Assembly (NCBI GenBank): GCA_947500275.1 | Contig: CANMSW010000166.1 | Span: 1-5,587, forward strand | Direction: 5' to 3' | Origin: Bacteriovoracaceae bacterium | Lineage (GTDB): Bacteria > Bdellovibrionota > UBA1018 | DNA: 5,587 bases | Shown: one piece after another, positions 1 through 5,587 of the stretch | Position numbering within the stretch: position 1 is the stretch's first letter | How the letters are laid out: every line of letters starts with the position of its first letter | The notes under the pieces: model-generated | Seen by the model: only the letters and a program-made list of their open reading frames with translations | Told to the model about the DNA's origin: nothing | Database searches by the model: none | Program-made: the position numbers and the translations under genes

Positions 1-490
1 TCGGTTCATCAAAAACCAAAATGCCGGCATTGCGGTAAAGAGCTCGGGCGATTTCAACTAACTGTTTGCCACCGATCGAAAGGGAACCCACTTTCTGGTC
101 GGACTGAAGGTCAAACCCCTGGCTCCTTAAAAAAGCTCCCGTACGCTCGTGGACCCTTTCCCAGTCGATCCAGTTGGCTAACTGATCGAGTTCAAGGTGT
201 TCGGCAACCGTTAGCTCCGGAAACACGGCCAACTCTTGATGAATCATGGCGATTCCGGAGGCTAAAGCCGCGCGCGTATCCTCGAATTCACTTACTTGGC
301 CATTGATCCGGATTTCACCCTCGTAAGAACCAGCAGCCCACACACCCGAGAGAATTTTCATCAGGGTGGACTTGCCCGCACCATTCTCACCCATGAGCGC
401 TACGACCTCGCCCGGCTTCACCGACAGCGAAACACTGCTCAGGGCACGGGTCCCGGGGAACTCCTTCGTGATGGATCTTAGTTCCAACAT
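1..490 (-). CDS. xylG: Sugar ABC transporter ATP-binding protein, XylG-like (partial, 3' end beyond window)
   Basis: ATPase subunit of a CUT2-type (ribose/xylose/galactose) sugar importer; it acts on the cytoplasmic face of the inner membrane and hydrolyses ATP to drive uptake. Only the first 163 codons are present, read from the ATG at 490 to the window edge. Visible motifs are Walker A GENGAGKST (residues 34-42), Q-loop HQE (84-86), ABC signature LSIGGKQ (137-143) and Walker B ILVFDE (157-162). The stretch GSYEGEI (about residues 54-60) closely matches E. coli XylG and is the main reason for preferring XylG over RbsA or MglA. Family members are about 500 residues with two tandem ATPase domains, so most of the first domain is here and the second lies off the edge. 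It follows the binding-protein gene by 39 bp with no terminator between them, so one operon is likely. The sequence GGGGAG at 501-506 is a possible ribosome site, 10 nt from the ATG. The exact sugar is uncertain. Confidence 0.93.
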   Translation of the reverse strand, partial: MLELRSITKEFPGTRALSSVSLSVKPGEVVALMGENGAGKSTLMKILSGVWAAGSYEGEIRINGQVSEFEDTRAALASGIAMIHQELAVFPELTVAEHLELDQLANWIDWERVHERTGAFLRSQGFDLQSDQKVGSLSIGGKQLVEIARALYRNAGILVFDEP

Positions 491-529
491 ACTCTTGAGG
501 CTCCCCGTATCCGTTCTCGATTTTTAGGA

Positions 530-1534
530 TTAGCGTTTCGCCGTTTTACCAAAAACGGCGTCGCGAGAATGGAATCCCGTTTTGACGATGCGCTCTTCAA
601 CCGAAGTTTTTTCCACCGCAAAAACCGGTGTATTCACTGTCTTCACGTCGCCTTTTCCATTGGCAACGATCGAGTCCGCTTTCCATTCTTGTTTCGCGGC
701 AATTGCGATTGCTACTTCGGCCGCGCGCTTCGCCATGTCGTTGATCGAGATTTGAACTTCGAACTGTTGTTTCCCTGCAACAATATCACGAATGGCTGCC
801 AAATCGGCATCCGCGCCCGCCACGAAAACCTTACCGGTGAGCTTCTGCTCTTCGAGCGCCTGAATCGCACCGTGAGCCATCCCTGAGTTATTCGCGATCA
901 CCGCTTGAATGTTGTTTTTATTTTGAGTGAGAGCGTTCTCCACAGTCTGCATGGCCAAGTTAGGAGACCAACCTGGGTGGTACTGTTTCACAACAATCTT
1001 AATTTCAGGATACTTCTTAAGAACGCTCAGGATACCCGACGTACGCGCTTCCGCTACCGAGTGCCCCGCTTGCCCCATCAAAATAACGTAATTTCCACGC
1101 GATTTTGTGAATTTCACGGCAGCTTCCGCCTGAAGCTGTCCGACCCGAAAGCTATCTTCCGTAATATAGGCGTCGATCTTGGCATTCCGAATCAAGCGAT
1201 CATAGGCAATGACCGGAACGCCATCCGACTGGGCTGCCTTCACGAAGGCCGAAGCGGTTTCGCCATTCACGGGCTGAATCACCAAAGCATCGACACCTTG
1301 TGAAAGAAGATTTTCTACTTCAGCGGCCTGGGTCTGCTCGTTATTATTGCAGGAAGCGAAGACGACTTTAGCGCCCATTTTTTCTGCCGTCTCAGCAAAG
1401 ACGCGCTTATCTCGCTGATATCGCTCTTCCTGCATCGTGCTGAGGATGAATCCGATTTTTGGAGCTTTTGCCTGCGCAGGAAGCGCGAGAGCAAAAAGAG
1501 CGATCAGAAAACTCAATTTCGAAAAGATGCGCAC
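530..1534 (-). CDS. xylF: Periplasmic sugar-binding protein of an ABC importer, XylF-like (D-xylose type)
   Basis: Substrate-binding protein that captures a sugar in the periplasm and delivers it to the membrane permease. It is 334 residues, close to E. coli XylF (330), and aligns along its whole length from memory: the N-terminal KIGF strand, GVDALVIQPVNG (80-91), YDRLI (111-115), GAIQAL (222-227), DADLA (242-246) and the C-terminal TGFH (319-322). A signal peptide is clear: MRIFSK, a hydrophobic core, and an AQA|K signal peptidase I site after residue 22. The start is GTG; it gives the whole signal peptide, and a G-rich ribosome site (AGGGGG, 1539-1544) lies 4 nt upstream. Residues matching the XylF pocket R38, D112, R113, W189, N216 and D242 are kept, but others differ: Q to A241, K to I262, and ND to NS at 216-217. 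Family membership is secure; xylose as the ligand is an inference. It is first in the operon, ahead of the ATPase. Confidence 0.93.
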   Translation of the reverse strand: MRIFSKLSFLIALFALALPAQAKAPKIGFILSTMQEERYQRDKRVFAETAEKMGAKVVFASCNNNEQTQAAEVENLLSQGVDALVIQPVNGETASAFVKAAQSDGVPVIAYDRLIRNAKIDAYITEDSFRVGQLQAEAAVKFTKSRGNYVILMGQAGHSVAEARTSGILSVLKKYPEIKIVVKQYHPGWSPNLAMQTVENALTQNKNNIQAVIANNSGMAHGAIQALEEQKLTGKVFVAGADADLAAIRDIVAGKQQFEVQISINDMAKRAAEVAIAIAAKQEWKADSIVANGKGDVKTVNTPVFAVEKTSVEERIVKTGFHSRDAVFGKTAKR

Positions 1535-1538
1535 AAGA

Positions 1539-1544
1539 CCCCCT
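1539..1544 (-). promoter_or_regulatory. Ribosome binding site of the XylF-like gene (supports a GTG start)
   Basis: On the minus strand AGGGGG lies 4 nt before the GTG at 1534. It is a non-canonical, closely spaced G-rich site. There is no ATG that would retain the full signal peptide, so this site plus the signal sequence decides the GTG start. Confidence 0.5.
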
Positions 1545-1560
1545 AGAGTGACACAAACGA

Positions 1561-1593
1561 CTTTCAGCCGATCGCTTCGATTCGGTCCGAAAG
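1561..1593 (-). other. Stem-loop in the 5' leader of the XylF-like gene
   Basis: On the minus strand this 33-nt stretch folds into a near-continuous hairpin: CTTTCGG, a bulged A, CCGA, a bulged A, and TCG pair with CGA, TCGG, CTGAAAG across an AAG loop. That is about 14 pairs with one G-U. It lies between the predicted promoter and the ribosome site, ending 26 nt before the GTG. The palindrome is visible; its role is not. It could be an mRNA structure (stability or attenuation) or a DNA operator for a sugar-responsive repressor. The base run after it on the minus strand (TCGTTTGTG) is not a clean T tract, so an intrinsic terminator is not supported. Confidence 0.5.
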
Positions 1594-1618
1594 TTTGGAT
1601 TTTTTTAAGAGAACAGGG

Positions 1619-1646
1619 CTTATCCGGGGGGCAAAAGAAATGTCAA
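1619..1646 (-). promoter_or_regulatory. Predicted sigma-70-type promoter of the sugar importer operon
   Basis: On the minus strand a perfect -35 hexamer TTGACA (1641-1646) is followed after 16 bp by GATAAG (1619-1624), which matches four of the six -10 consensus bases. Transcription would begin near 1612, giving a leader of about 78 nt before the XylF-like GTG. The site sits in the 176-bp gap upstream of the operon, where a promoter is expected. The weak -10 suggests that activation or another element may be needed. No experimental support is available. Confidence 0.5.
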
Positions 1647-1651
1647 CGCGG

Positions 1652-1676
1652 CGCTACTGGTAAGTCTCCAGCTGCG
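1652..1676. repeat. Inverted repeat just upstream of the predicted -35 box
   Basis: CGCTACTGG and CCAGCTGCG flank a 7-bp spacer, forming a 9-position dyad with one mismatch and one G-T pair. It begins 5 bp upstream of the TTGACA box and 58 bp downstream of the end of the DUF962 gene. Its place fits a binding site for a transcription regulator of the sugar operon. The alternative is an RNA hairpin ending transcripts of the DUF962 gene, but no T tract follows on the minus strand. Confidence 0.4.
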
Positions 1677-1710
1677 GTGCGTTAGGTCAGTATGAATCAA
1701 GAGCGGTCGC

Positions 1711-2229
1711 TTAGTTTTTTTTGAGGACGCCCACTAAGCGCGCGAAAATCCACATCGGACCAATCAGAAGGTGTCGAACGTTGTCCAGGAAAGCAGGACG
1801 TTGTTTTTCATAAACGCCGTGACCAATGAACTGCAGGATCCATCCTAAAATGAACCCCCCCACTTGGACTTCAAGCGAGAGGTGCCGACCCGCAAAATAA
1901 AAACCAAGCGCGACGAAGCCAAAGGGCACAGCCAACCGCCAGTCGAGACTCAAGTACCAGGCCATCGCCAATCCCCACAGGACCATTCCGCCATCCGCCC
2001 TTACGACTTCTGAACCTGTAAATCCGTCGCCGATGACCAACTGGCCTAACATTCCCAAGAGAGTCATCATGATCATCGGAATTCCGATGTAGTGAGTGAC
2101 CTTATTCCCGAATGTTTTGTGATGAGCAGAATAATCAGCGAGCAGAGCGGCAAGCTTAGGGGGCAAAACAAATGCCGAAGAGTGCGTAGAGGAAGTGACG
2201 GTACTTTCTGAACGATTTGGATTTGCCAT
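1711..2229 (-). CDS. DUF962/Mpo1-family membrane protein
   Basis: A 172-residue integral membrane protein of the DUF962 (YGL010w/Mpo1-like) family. The family hallmarks are present: YSAHHKTFGNKVTHYIGIP (33-51) with H36, H37 and H46, then QFIGHGVYEKQRPA (133-146) with H137 and E141, and a closing LLIGPMWIFARL. Hydrophobic stretches at about 47-67, 82-95, 99-114 and 121-136 suggest around four membrane segments. Yeast Mpo1 is an Fe(II)-dependent dioxygenase that shortens 2-hydroxy fatty acids through these histidines. Applying that reaction here is an inference, since bacterial members are mostly uncharacterised. The first 20 residues are Ser/Thr-rich and not part of the family core. The ATG at 2229 has only a weak ribosome site, and the next Met (52) would remove the first histidine motif. 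It lies 60 bp after the large lipoprotein gene on the same strand, with no clear promoter or terminator in the gap. Confidence 0.88.
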   Translation of the reverse strand: MANPNRSESTVTSSTHSSAFVLPPKLAALLADYSAHHKTFGNKVTHYIGIPMIMMTLLGMLGQLVIGDGFTGSEVVRADGGMVLWGLAMAWYLSLDWRLAVPFGFVALGFYFAGRHLSLEVQVGGFILGWILQFIGHGVYEKQRPAFLDNVRHLLIGPMWIFARLVGVLKKN

Positions 2230-2289
2230 AGAGACCCAATTCTCACTTAAAAAATCTAGGCTTTCCAGTAGTTCTAACCTCTTAGGCCC

Positions 2290-5148
2290 TTAAAGTCGTC
2301 CCATGAAAGTAACGACATCCCCTTGAAGCGAATCCCCATTTGACTGCAACCAAGTATCCGCCTCGGTTGCCGCAAAAGGGAGCGCCCTTACGGCCGGGGT
2401 CTGCAACCACTCCTGCTTCGCAGGGGTCACAACGGAGGCCACCCACCCAGAGCGCAAACAGTCGCGACGACGCGCTTGAACCCGGGGCGATGTCCGAGAA
2501 CCCGGATTACTAGCAACACAACTTCGCGCTAGGGCTTCGCCCTTGGTCCTCAGTCGAGAGCGCAGATCACCGACGACCCGCCTCCATTCGTCAGCGCGCG
2601 CCGCCCGTTCACGGGCCGAGTTAGCAACGACGATACTCTGAACAGAGGCGTGAGAGGTGGCCGCTCGACACGCTGTCGATTGCAGGGCGCGAACCAAGTC
2701 CGATAGCTGATTAAAACGAACATCCAAGCCGTCGAGCCCGCTCGAGGAACTCGAAAACTCCGCGGTGGCTCGAGCAGCACAGAGCGACGAAAGCTGAGAA
2801 CCGTCACTCGTAGTGCCCACCCACTGGGACGCGGACGAAACCAGCCGACTCGAAAGCTCAGACGTGATTGCTGAAATAACTCGACGGTTCCGGAGCTCCA
2901 CCTCTGTCACCGCTAGTCTGATACTCGAGTCCAGGACGGACACCCAAGCGGGCAGAGCTAACTCTTCCTCCAGATAAGCACCGAGCTCAGGCGAGATGCT
3001 GGTGATCCCCAGTCGTCGCAGCTGTGATGTGACCTCATTGGAAAGCTGTTCGCTTGTGCGGGCATTCAAACACTCTAAAAGACGCAGGTCGATATACTGT
3101 GTACCTCCCGAGTAAGGAATCAGGAGCGGAGGAATCACTAGATCAGCATCATCGCGCGACAGGAAGCTATGCTGCTCGCGCGCGGGATAATTCTGCGATG
3201 TACATTGCGCCCACTTCAAACCCGCTTCTTCCCGAATTTCAGCTTCCACTCCAGAAGTGAGCCTTGCCCAGGCCTCGACAAACTGGGTCCGCGCGTGATC
3301 CCAAGTCCAATTCGCAGAAAACGTAGTCCACTCCCGGGTTATTCCTTCGTCCCCCAAAACCGACGAGAACTCAGTCCCGATCCGATCGAATGCGGCACGC
3401 AGACTTTGCTGATAGCACGCTTGAGAGTCGTCAGCCTTGCGGCACATCAGCCAAGCCTCGCGCGGGTCAAGCTCACGAATCAACTTCGTCCGAAGACGCC
3501 GCTGTGCCTCAACGATGGGGGCCAAAGCCGCCTGTCTCGCTATCAACGAGGGGAGGACCGCCTGAACTCGCGTAAACGATTCCCTACGTATTCCGGGCTC
3601 GCTACTTTGAGTAATATCATCACACGCTTCGAATTCCGTCGCGCGAAGCCTCGTCAATACGCGACCCACTTCCTGATGAATACGATCTCGCAGACAAGCA
3701 CGCGAGTCCTCACCTGAGGGGCCAGGAATTTCTACGATAAGCTCAATACTTGCTGCTAAATCTGGAACTGAGCCACGCGCCTCAGCAAGACCTGCGGCCG
3801 GACTCGACACGCATTGATCGACCAAGGCAGCGAGACGCGCCTCAAGATGGGTCATCACCGTATTGAGGTAATGATCACTCCTGGACGCTGGGTCAAATTT
3901 GCGACCACCGTAGATATTCTGAGAGATCCAATCATATTTCCGAGGACTTTTCTCGCGAGTGAGATTCGGATTCATGCGGAAATAGGCCGCGGTATCCGCA
4001 AAGTCCTCAACCGGGGATGTCGCGGCATAACTGCGAACAAAGTCATCTACTGACGCTTCCCGAACCCAAACCGCCGAGCTACCCGACGATCCGCTCGTTG
4101 ACCCATCACGCTTCCAACCGCTCTGCCATTCGCTCGTATGGGCGCCGGTCGAAGGATCGGTGCCTTCCAGAAGACGCCATCCGCTCAGCGGTGCAAATCC
4201 TAAACTCCATTGTTCCGAGAGGTAGTAGCTATCGTAAGAGCGGCCACTTCTTGAGACATCCAAGCGGTGACTCATCTCATGGGTTACCCCGATGTAACCA
4301 AAATCTAAGAGACGAGGCTGATCGGTGCTGTCTCTGGTTGAGAGGCTCAAGCAATTGGTCTGTAGCCGAATATACCCATCAGACTTGGTGCCGCCCGCAT
4401 CCCCGCAGGTAGACTCGCTCCAAGACGCGGGAACGACTCCTCCGAGACGATGCATGCTTCGGAGCGTTGGCATTGAACGGTAGGCATCAGGTAGGATTCT
4501 CGAGAGTCGCCAGAACAGCTCGAGTTCCTGCTTTTGGAAGAGATAATCCCGATAAGTTCCGGTTGTATCAGCCGAAAGACTTAGACCAGGAATGGCCTTG
4601 GCGGCGCCGATGACATAACCCATATCGAGGTACCACCAATAGACGAGGTATCCCTCCAAGGAGTCATCCGCCACACCCCAGATTCGGTTAAAAGCACACG
4701 GAATGTCGGTACAACCGGCGTAATCAATAGAGGAAGAGGGGATCCACGCACCATTTTCATAGCGGATGAGCTGCCCTTGCGGAGCCGGCAAACGAGACAA
4801 GTCAATGCCGTTAAATACGTAATTTAACGGAGTCCCAGCCTTTTCTCGCTCTTTATTACTAATATCGGACTTCACTTGCGTGAGGGCGAGTCGATCCTTC
4901 AGGCAGACGGGGCCACCATCGGCGGGAACACGCCCTGATTGCAAATCATCAGTGAAGGGTTCTTCAAGATCAGATCTGCCGAAAGTCAGGGTTTCGGCTC
5001 TTCGAAGGGTACCATTTCTAACAAATAGGGAGCTCCCGCTTTGAGTGGTGGGTTTTTTCGAAGTACAGGCAGGTAAAAGGATGCACCCCACTCCCAACAT
5101 CCAGGCCACTAGCGCGAGACTCATGGTCACTTGAGATTTAGCGACCAT
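2290..5148 (-). CDS. Large predicted lipoprotein with zincin HExxH metallopeptidase motif
   Basis: A 952-residue protein that I cannot assign to a named family. The N-terminus has a lipoprotein signal: MVAKSQ, a hydrophobic core, then LPAC with the lipidated cysteine at 28. H290-E-M-S-H294 within GVTHEMSHRLD is a zincin active-site motif, with E291 as the likely catalytic base. VEDFADTAAYF places E381 as a plausible third zinc ligand, as in gluzincins, so a zinc protease anchored in the envelope is inferred. Residues about 347-358 form a Gly/Ser linker. From about 430 to the end the protein looks mostly helical, charged and cysteine-containing, with no domain I recognise. The start at 5148 is preferred over an in-frame ATG at 5199 because AGGAGG lies 8 nt upstream and the lipoprotein signal then begins at residue 1; the longer form adds 17 residues ahead of it. 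The gene overlaps the end of the upstream lipoprotein gene by 11 bp. Substrate and role are unknown. Confidence 0.85.
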   Translation of the reverse strand: MVAKSQVTMSLALVAWMLGVGCILLPACTSKKPTTQSGSSLFVRNGTLRRAETLTFGRSDLEEPFTDDLQSGRVPADGGPVCLKDRLALTQVKSDISNKEREKAGTPLNYVFNGIDLSRLPAPQGQLIRYENGAWIPSSSIDYAGCTDIPCAFNRIWGVADDSLEGYLVYWWYLDMGYVIGAAKAIPGLSLSADTTGTYRDYLFQKQELELFWRLSRILPDAYRSMPTLRSMHRLGGVVPASWSESTCGDAGGTKSDGYIRLQTNCLSLSTRDSTDQPRLLDFGYIGVTHEMSHRLDVSRSGRSYDSYYLSEQWSLGFAPLSGWRLLEGTDPSTGAHTSEWQSGWKRDGSTSGSSGSSAVWVREASVDDFVRSYAATSPVEDFADTAAYFRMNPNLTREKSPRKYDWISQNIYGGRKFDPASRSDHYLNTVMTHLEARLAALVDQCVSSPAAGLAEARGSVPDLAASIELIVEIPGPSGEDSRACLRDRIHQEVGRVLTRLRATEFEACDDITQSSEPGIRRESFTRVQAVLPSLIARQAALAPIVEAQRRLRTKLIRELDPREAWLMCRKADDSQACYQQSLRAAFDRIGTEFSSVLGDEGITREWTTFSANWTWDHARTQFVEAWARLTSGVEAEIREEAGLKWAQCTSQNYPAREQHSFLSRDDADLVIPPLLIPYSGGTQYIDLRLLECLNARTSEQLSNEVTSQLRRLGITSISPELGAYLEEELALPAWVSVLDSSIRLAVTEVELRNRRVISAITSELSSRLVSSASQWVGTTSDGSQLSSLCAARATAEFSSSSSGLDGLDVRFNQLSDLVRALQSTACRAATSHASVQSIVVANSARERAARADEWRRVVGDLRSRLRTKGEALARSCVASNPGSRTSPRVQARRRDCLRSGWVASVVTPAKQEWLQTPAVRALPFAATEADTWLQSNGDSLQGDVVTFMGRL

Positions 5149-5587
5149 GGGTGGCGCCTCCTGCTTGAGCGACGTTATAATCAATGACTTGGATGACACG
5201 GTCTAAAGCACGGGAATACATCACCGCTTTTTTTAAGCCCGTTGCTTTCAAAAGATATCGGTCGGGCCCATGCGGCCCTGCGTCGCCCGTCACTGCTTCG
5301 AAGGAGGCATTTTCGTTTCTCCAAATTTGGCGCCAATACTGAAGTGTCTGTTCGTGCTCGAGCGGTGTGCAGTACTTCGCCGTCACGACGCCTTGCTCGA
5401 TCTGATAATCGCACTCCGAGTAGGTCCGAATTTCGGTCTGTGGCCGGATTCCTGACTCCCCACTCACCACAGCGTTGCCCAAAGTCGCCGTCAGCTCCGC
5501 CGCAGTTGTCTTACCTGGCGTAATGGATCGTTCAGCGCCACCTGCGCACCCGCCTAGCAGCAGTAACAGGAAGGCCATGATCTTGAA
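5138..5587 (-). CDS. Small predicted lipoprotein with BamE/SmpA-OmlA-like motif (5' end possibly beyond window)
   Basis: A small exported lipoprotein. Read from the ATG at 5578 it has 146 residues: MAF, a run of leucines, and the lipobox LGGC with C11 as the lipidated cysteine. The frame stays open to the window edge (codons for F, K, I precede the Met). A positively charged residue, normally expected before the hydrophobic core, occurs only in that upstream part, so the true start may lie just outside. SITPGKTTAAELTATLG (18-34) resembles the I-x-x-G-x-T...LG motif of BamE/SmpA-OmlA-like lipoproteins. That link rests on a short motif and is tentative. C56 and C70 could form a disulfide. The remainder is not recognised. 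The stop overlaps the first 11 bp of the large HExxH lipoprotein gene, which suggests that the two are made together and may cooperate in the envelope. Confidence 0.8.
   Translation of the reverse strand, partial: FKIMAFLLLLLGGCAGGAERSITPGKTTAAELTATLGNAVVSGESGIRPQTEIRTYSECDYQIEQGVVTAKYCTPLEHEQTLQYWRQIWRNENASFEAVTGDAGPHGPDRYLLKATGLKKAVMYSRALDRVIQVIDYNVAQAGGATHGR
5157..5162 (-). promoter_or_regulatory. Shine-Dalgarno AGGAGG deciding the start of the large lipoprotein
   Basis: A perfect AGGAGG on the minus strand stands 8 nt before the ATG at 5148. It lies inside the last codons of the upstream lipoprotein gene. This favours 5148 over the in-frame ATG at 5199 and fits coupled translation of the two genes. 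Confidence 0.75.

Noticed and set aside
296..481. Plus-strand frame of 61 codons near the left edge
   Set aside because: It is the reverse complement of the XylG-like gene, covering its Walker A region.
905..1303. Plus-strand frame of 132 codons opposite the XylF-like gene
   Set aside because: It is antisense to a securely identified binding protein and its translation resembles no family.
1561..1606. Palindrome followed by T7 on the plus strand, read as a plus-strand terminator
   Set aside because: The T run begins 6 nt after the stem and no plus-strand gene in the window needs a terminator here.
2250..2267. Possible terminator after the large lipoprotein gene (CTGG-AAAGC-CTAG then ATTTTTT on the minus strand)
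   Set aside because: The stem is only four pairs including a G-T, too weak to call a terminator.
3169..3717. Open plus-strand frame of 182 codons inside the large lipoprotein gene
   Set aside because: It is antisense to a gene with a lipoprotein signal, Shine-Dalgarno and active-site motif. Its translation is Arg/Pro/Ser-rich without any recognisable motif, as expected of a shadow frame.
5149..5199. Upstream ATG extending the large lipoprotein by 17 residues
   Set aside because: It would bury the lipoprotein signal behind a non-signal extension. The ATG at 5148 has AGGAGG at ideal spacing.
1..5587. Defence, toxin-antitoxin, CRISPR, phage or insertion-sequence system
   Set aside because: No repeats of array type, integrase, transposase, nuclease or toxin-like product could be seen in any frame.

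Overview
All five genes supported in this window are bacterial and lie on the minus strand, so transcription runs from high to low coordinates. Three of the five carry export signals: two lipobox signal peptides and one signal peptidase I site. The envelope lipoproteins and an XylFG-type sugar importer indicate a Gram-negative (diderm) bacterium. Base composition looks moderate. A Bdellovibrionota or other deltaproteobacterial-type origin is only a guess from the style of the two unrecognised lipoproteins; no marker gene in the window settles it.

Right-hand block (about 5587 to 2290): a small lipoprotein with a BamE/SmpA-OmlA-like motif overlaps by 11 bp the start of a large (952-residue) lipoprotein. 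The large protein carries a zincin HExxH motif, a plausible third zinc ligand and a long cysteine-containing helical C-terminal half. A perfect Shine-Dalgarno (AGGAGG) inside the end of the small gene fixes the start of the large one. The two appear to be a translationally coupled lipoprotein pair and are the least familiar part of the window.

Middle (2229 to 1711): a 172-residue membrane protein of the DUF962/Mpo1 family follows 60 bp after the large lipoprotein on the same strand. It keeps the family's conserved histidines. No convincing terminator separates it from the lipoproteins, so it may be read through from them, though no functional link is evident.

Left-hand block (1646 to 1): a promoter-like site with a consensus -35 box, flanked by two inverted repeats, precedes a GTG-started xylose-type periplasmic binding protein (XylF-like) and then the first third of its ABC ATPase (XylG-like), cut by the window edge. 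The permease (XylH-like) is expected just beyond position 1. Together these would form a high-affinity pentose or related sugar importer. Several residues matching the XylF sugar pocket are replaced, so the ligand may not be xylose.

I see no RNA genes, mobile elements, CRISPR arrays or attachment sites, and no non-coding stretch longer than about 180 bases.
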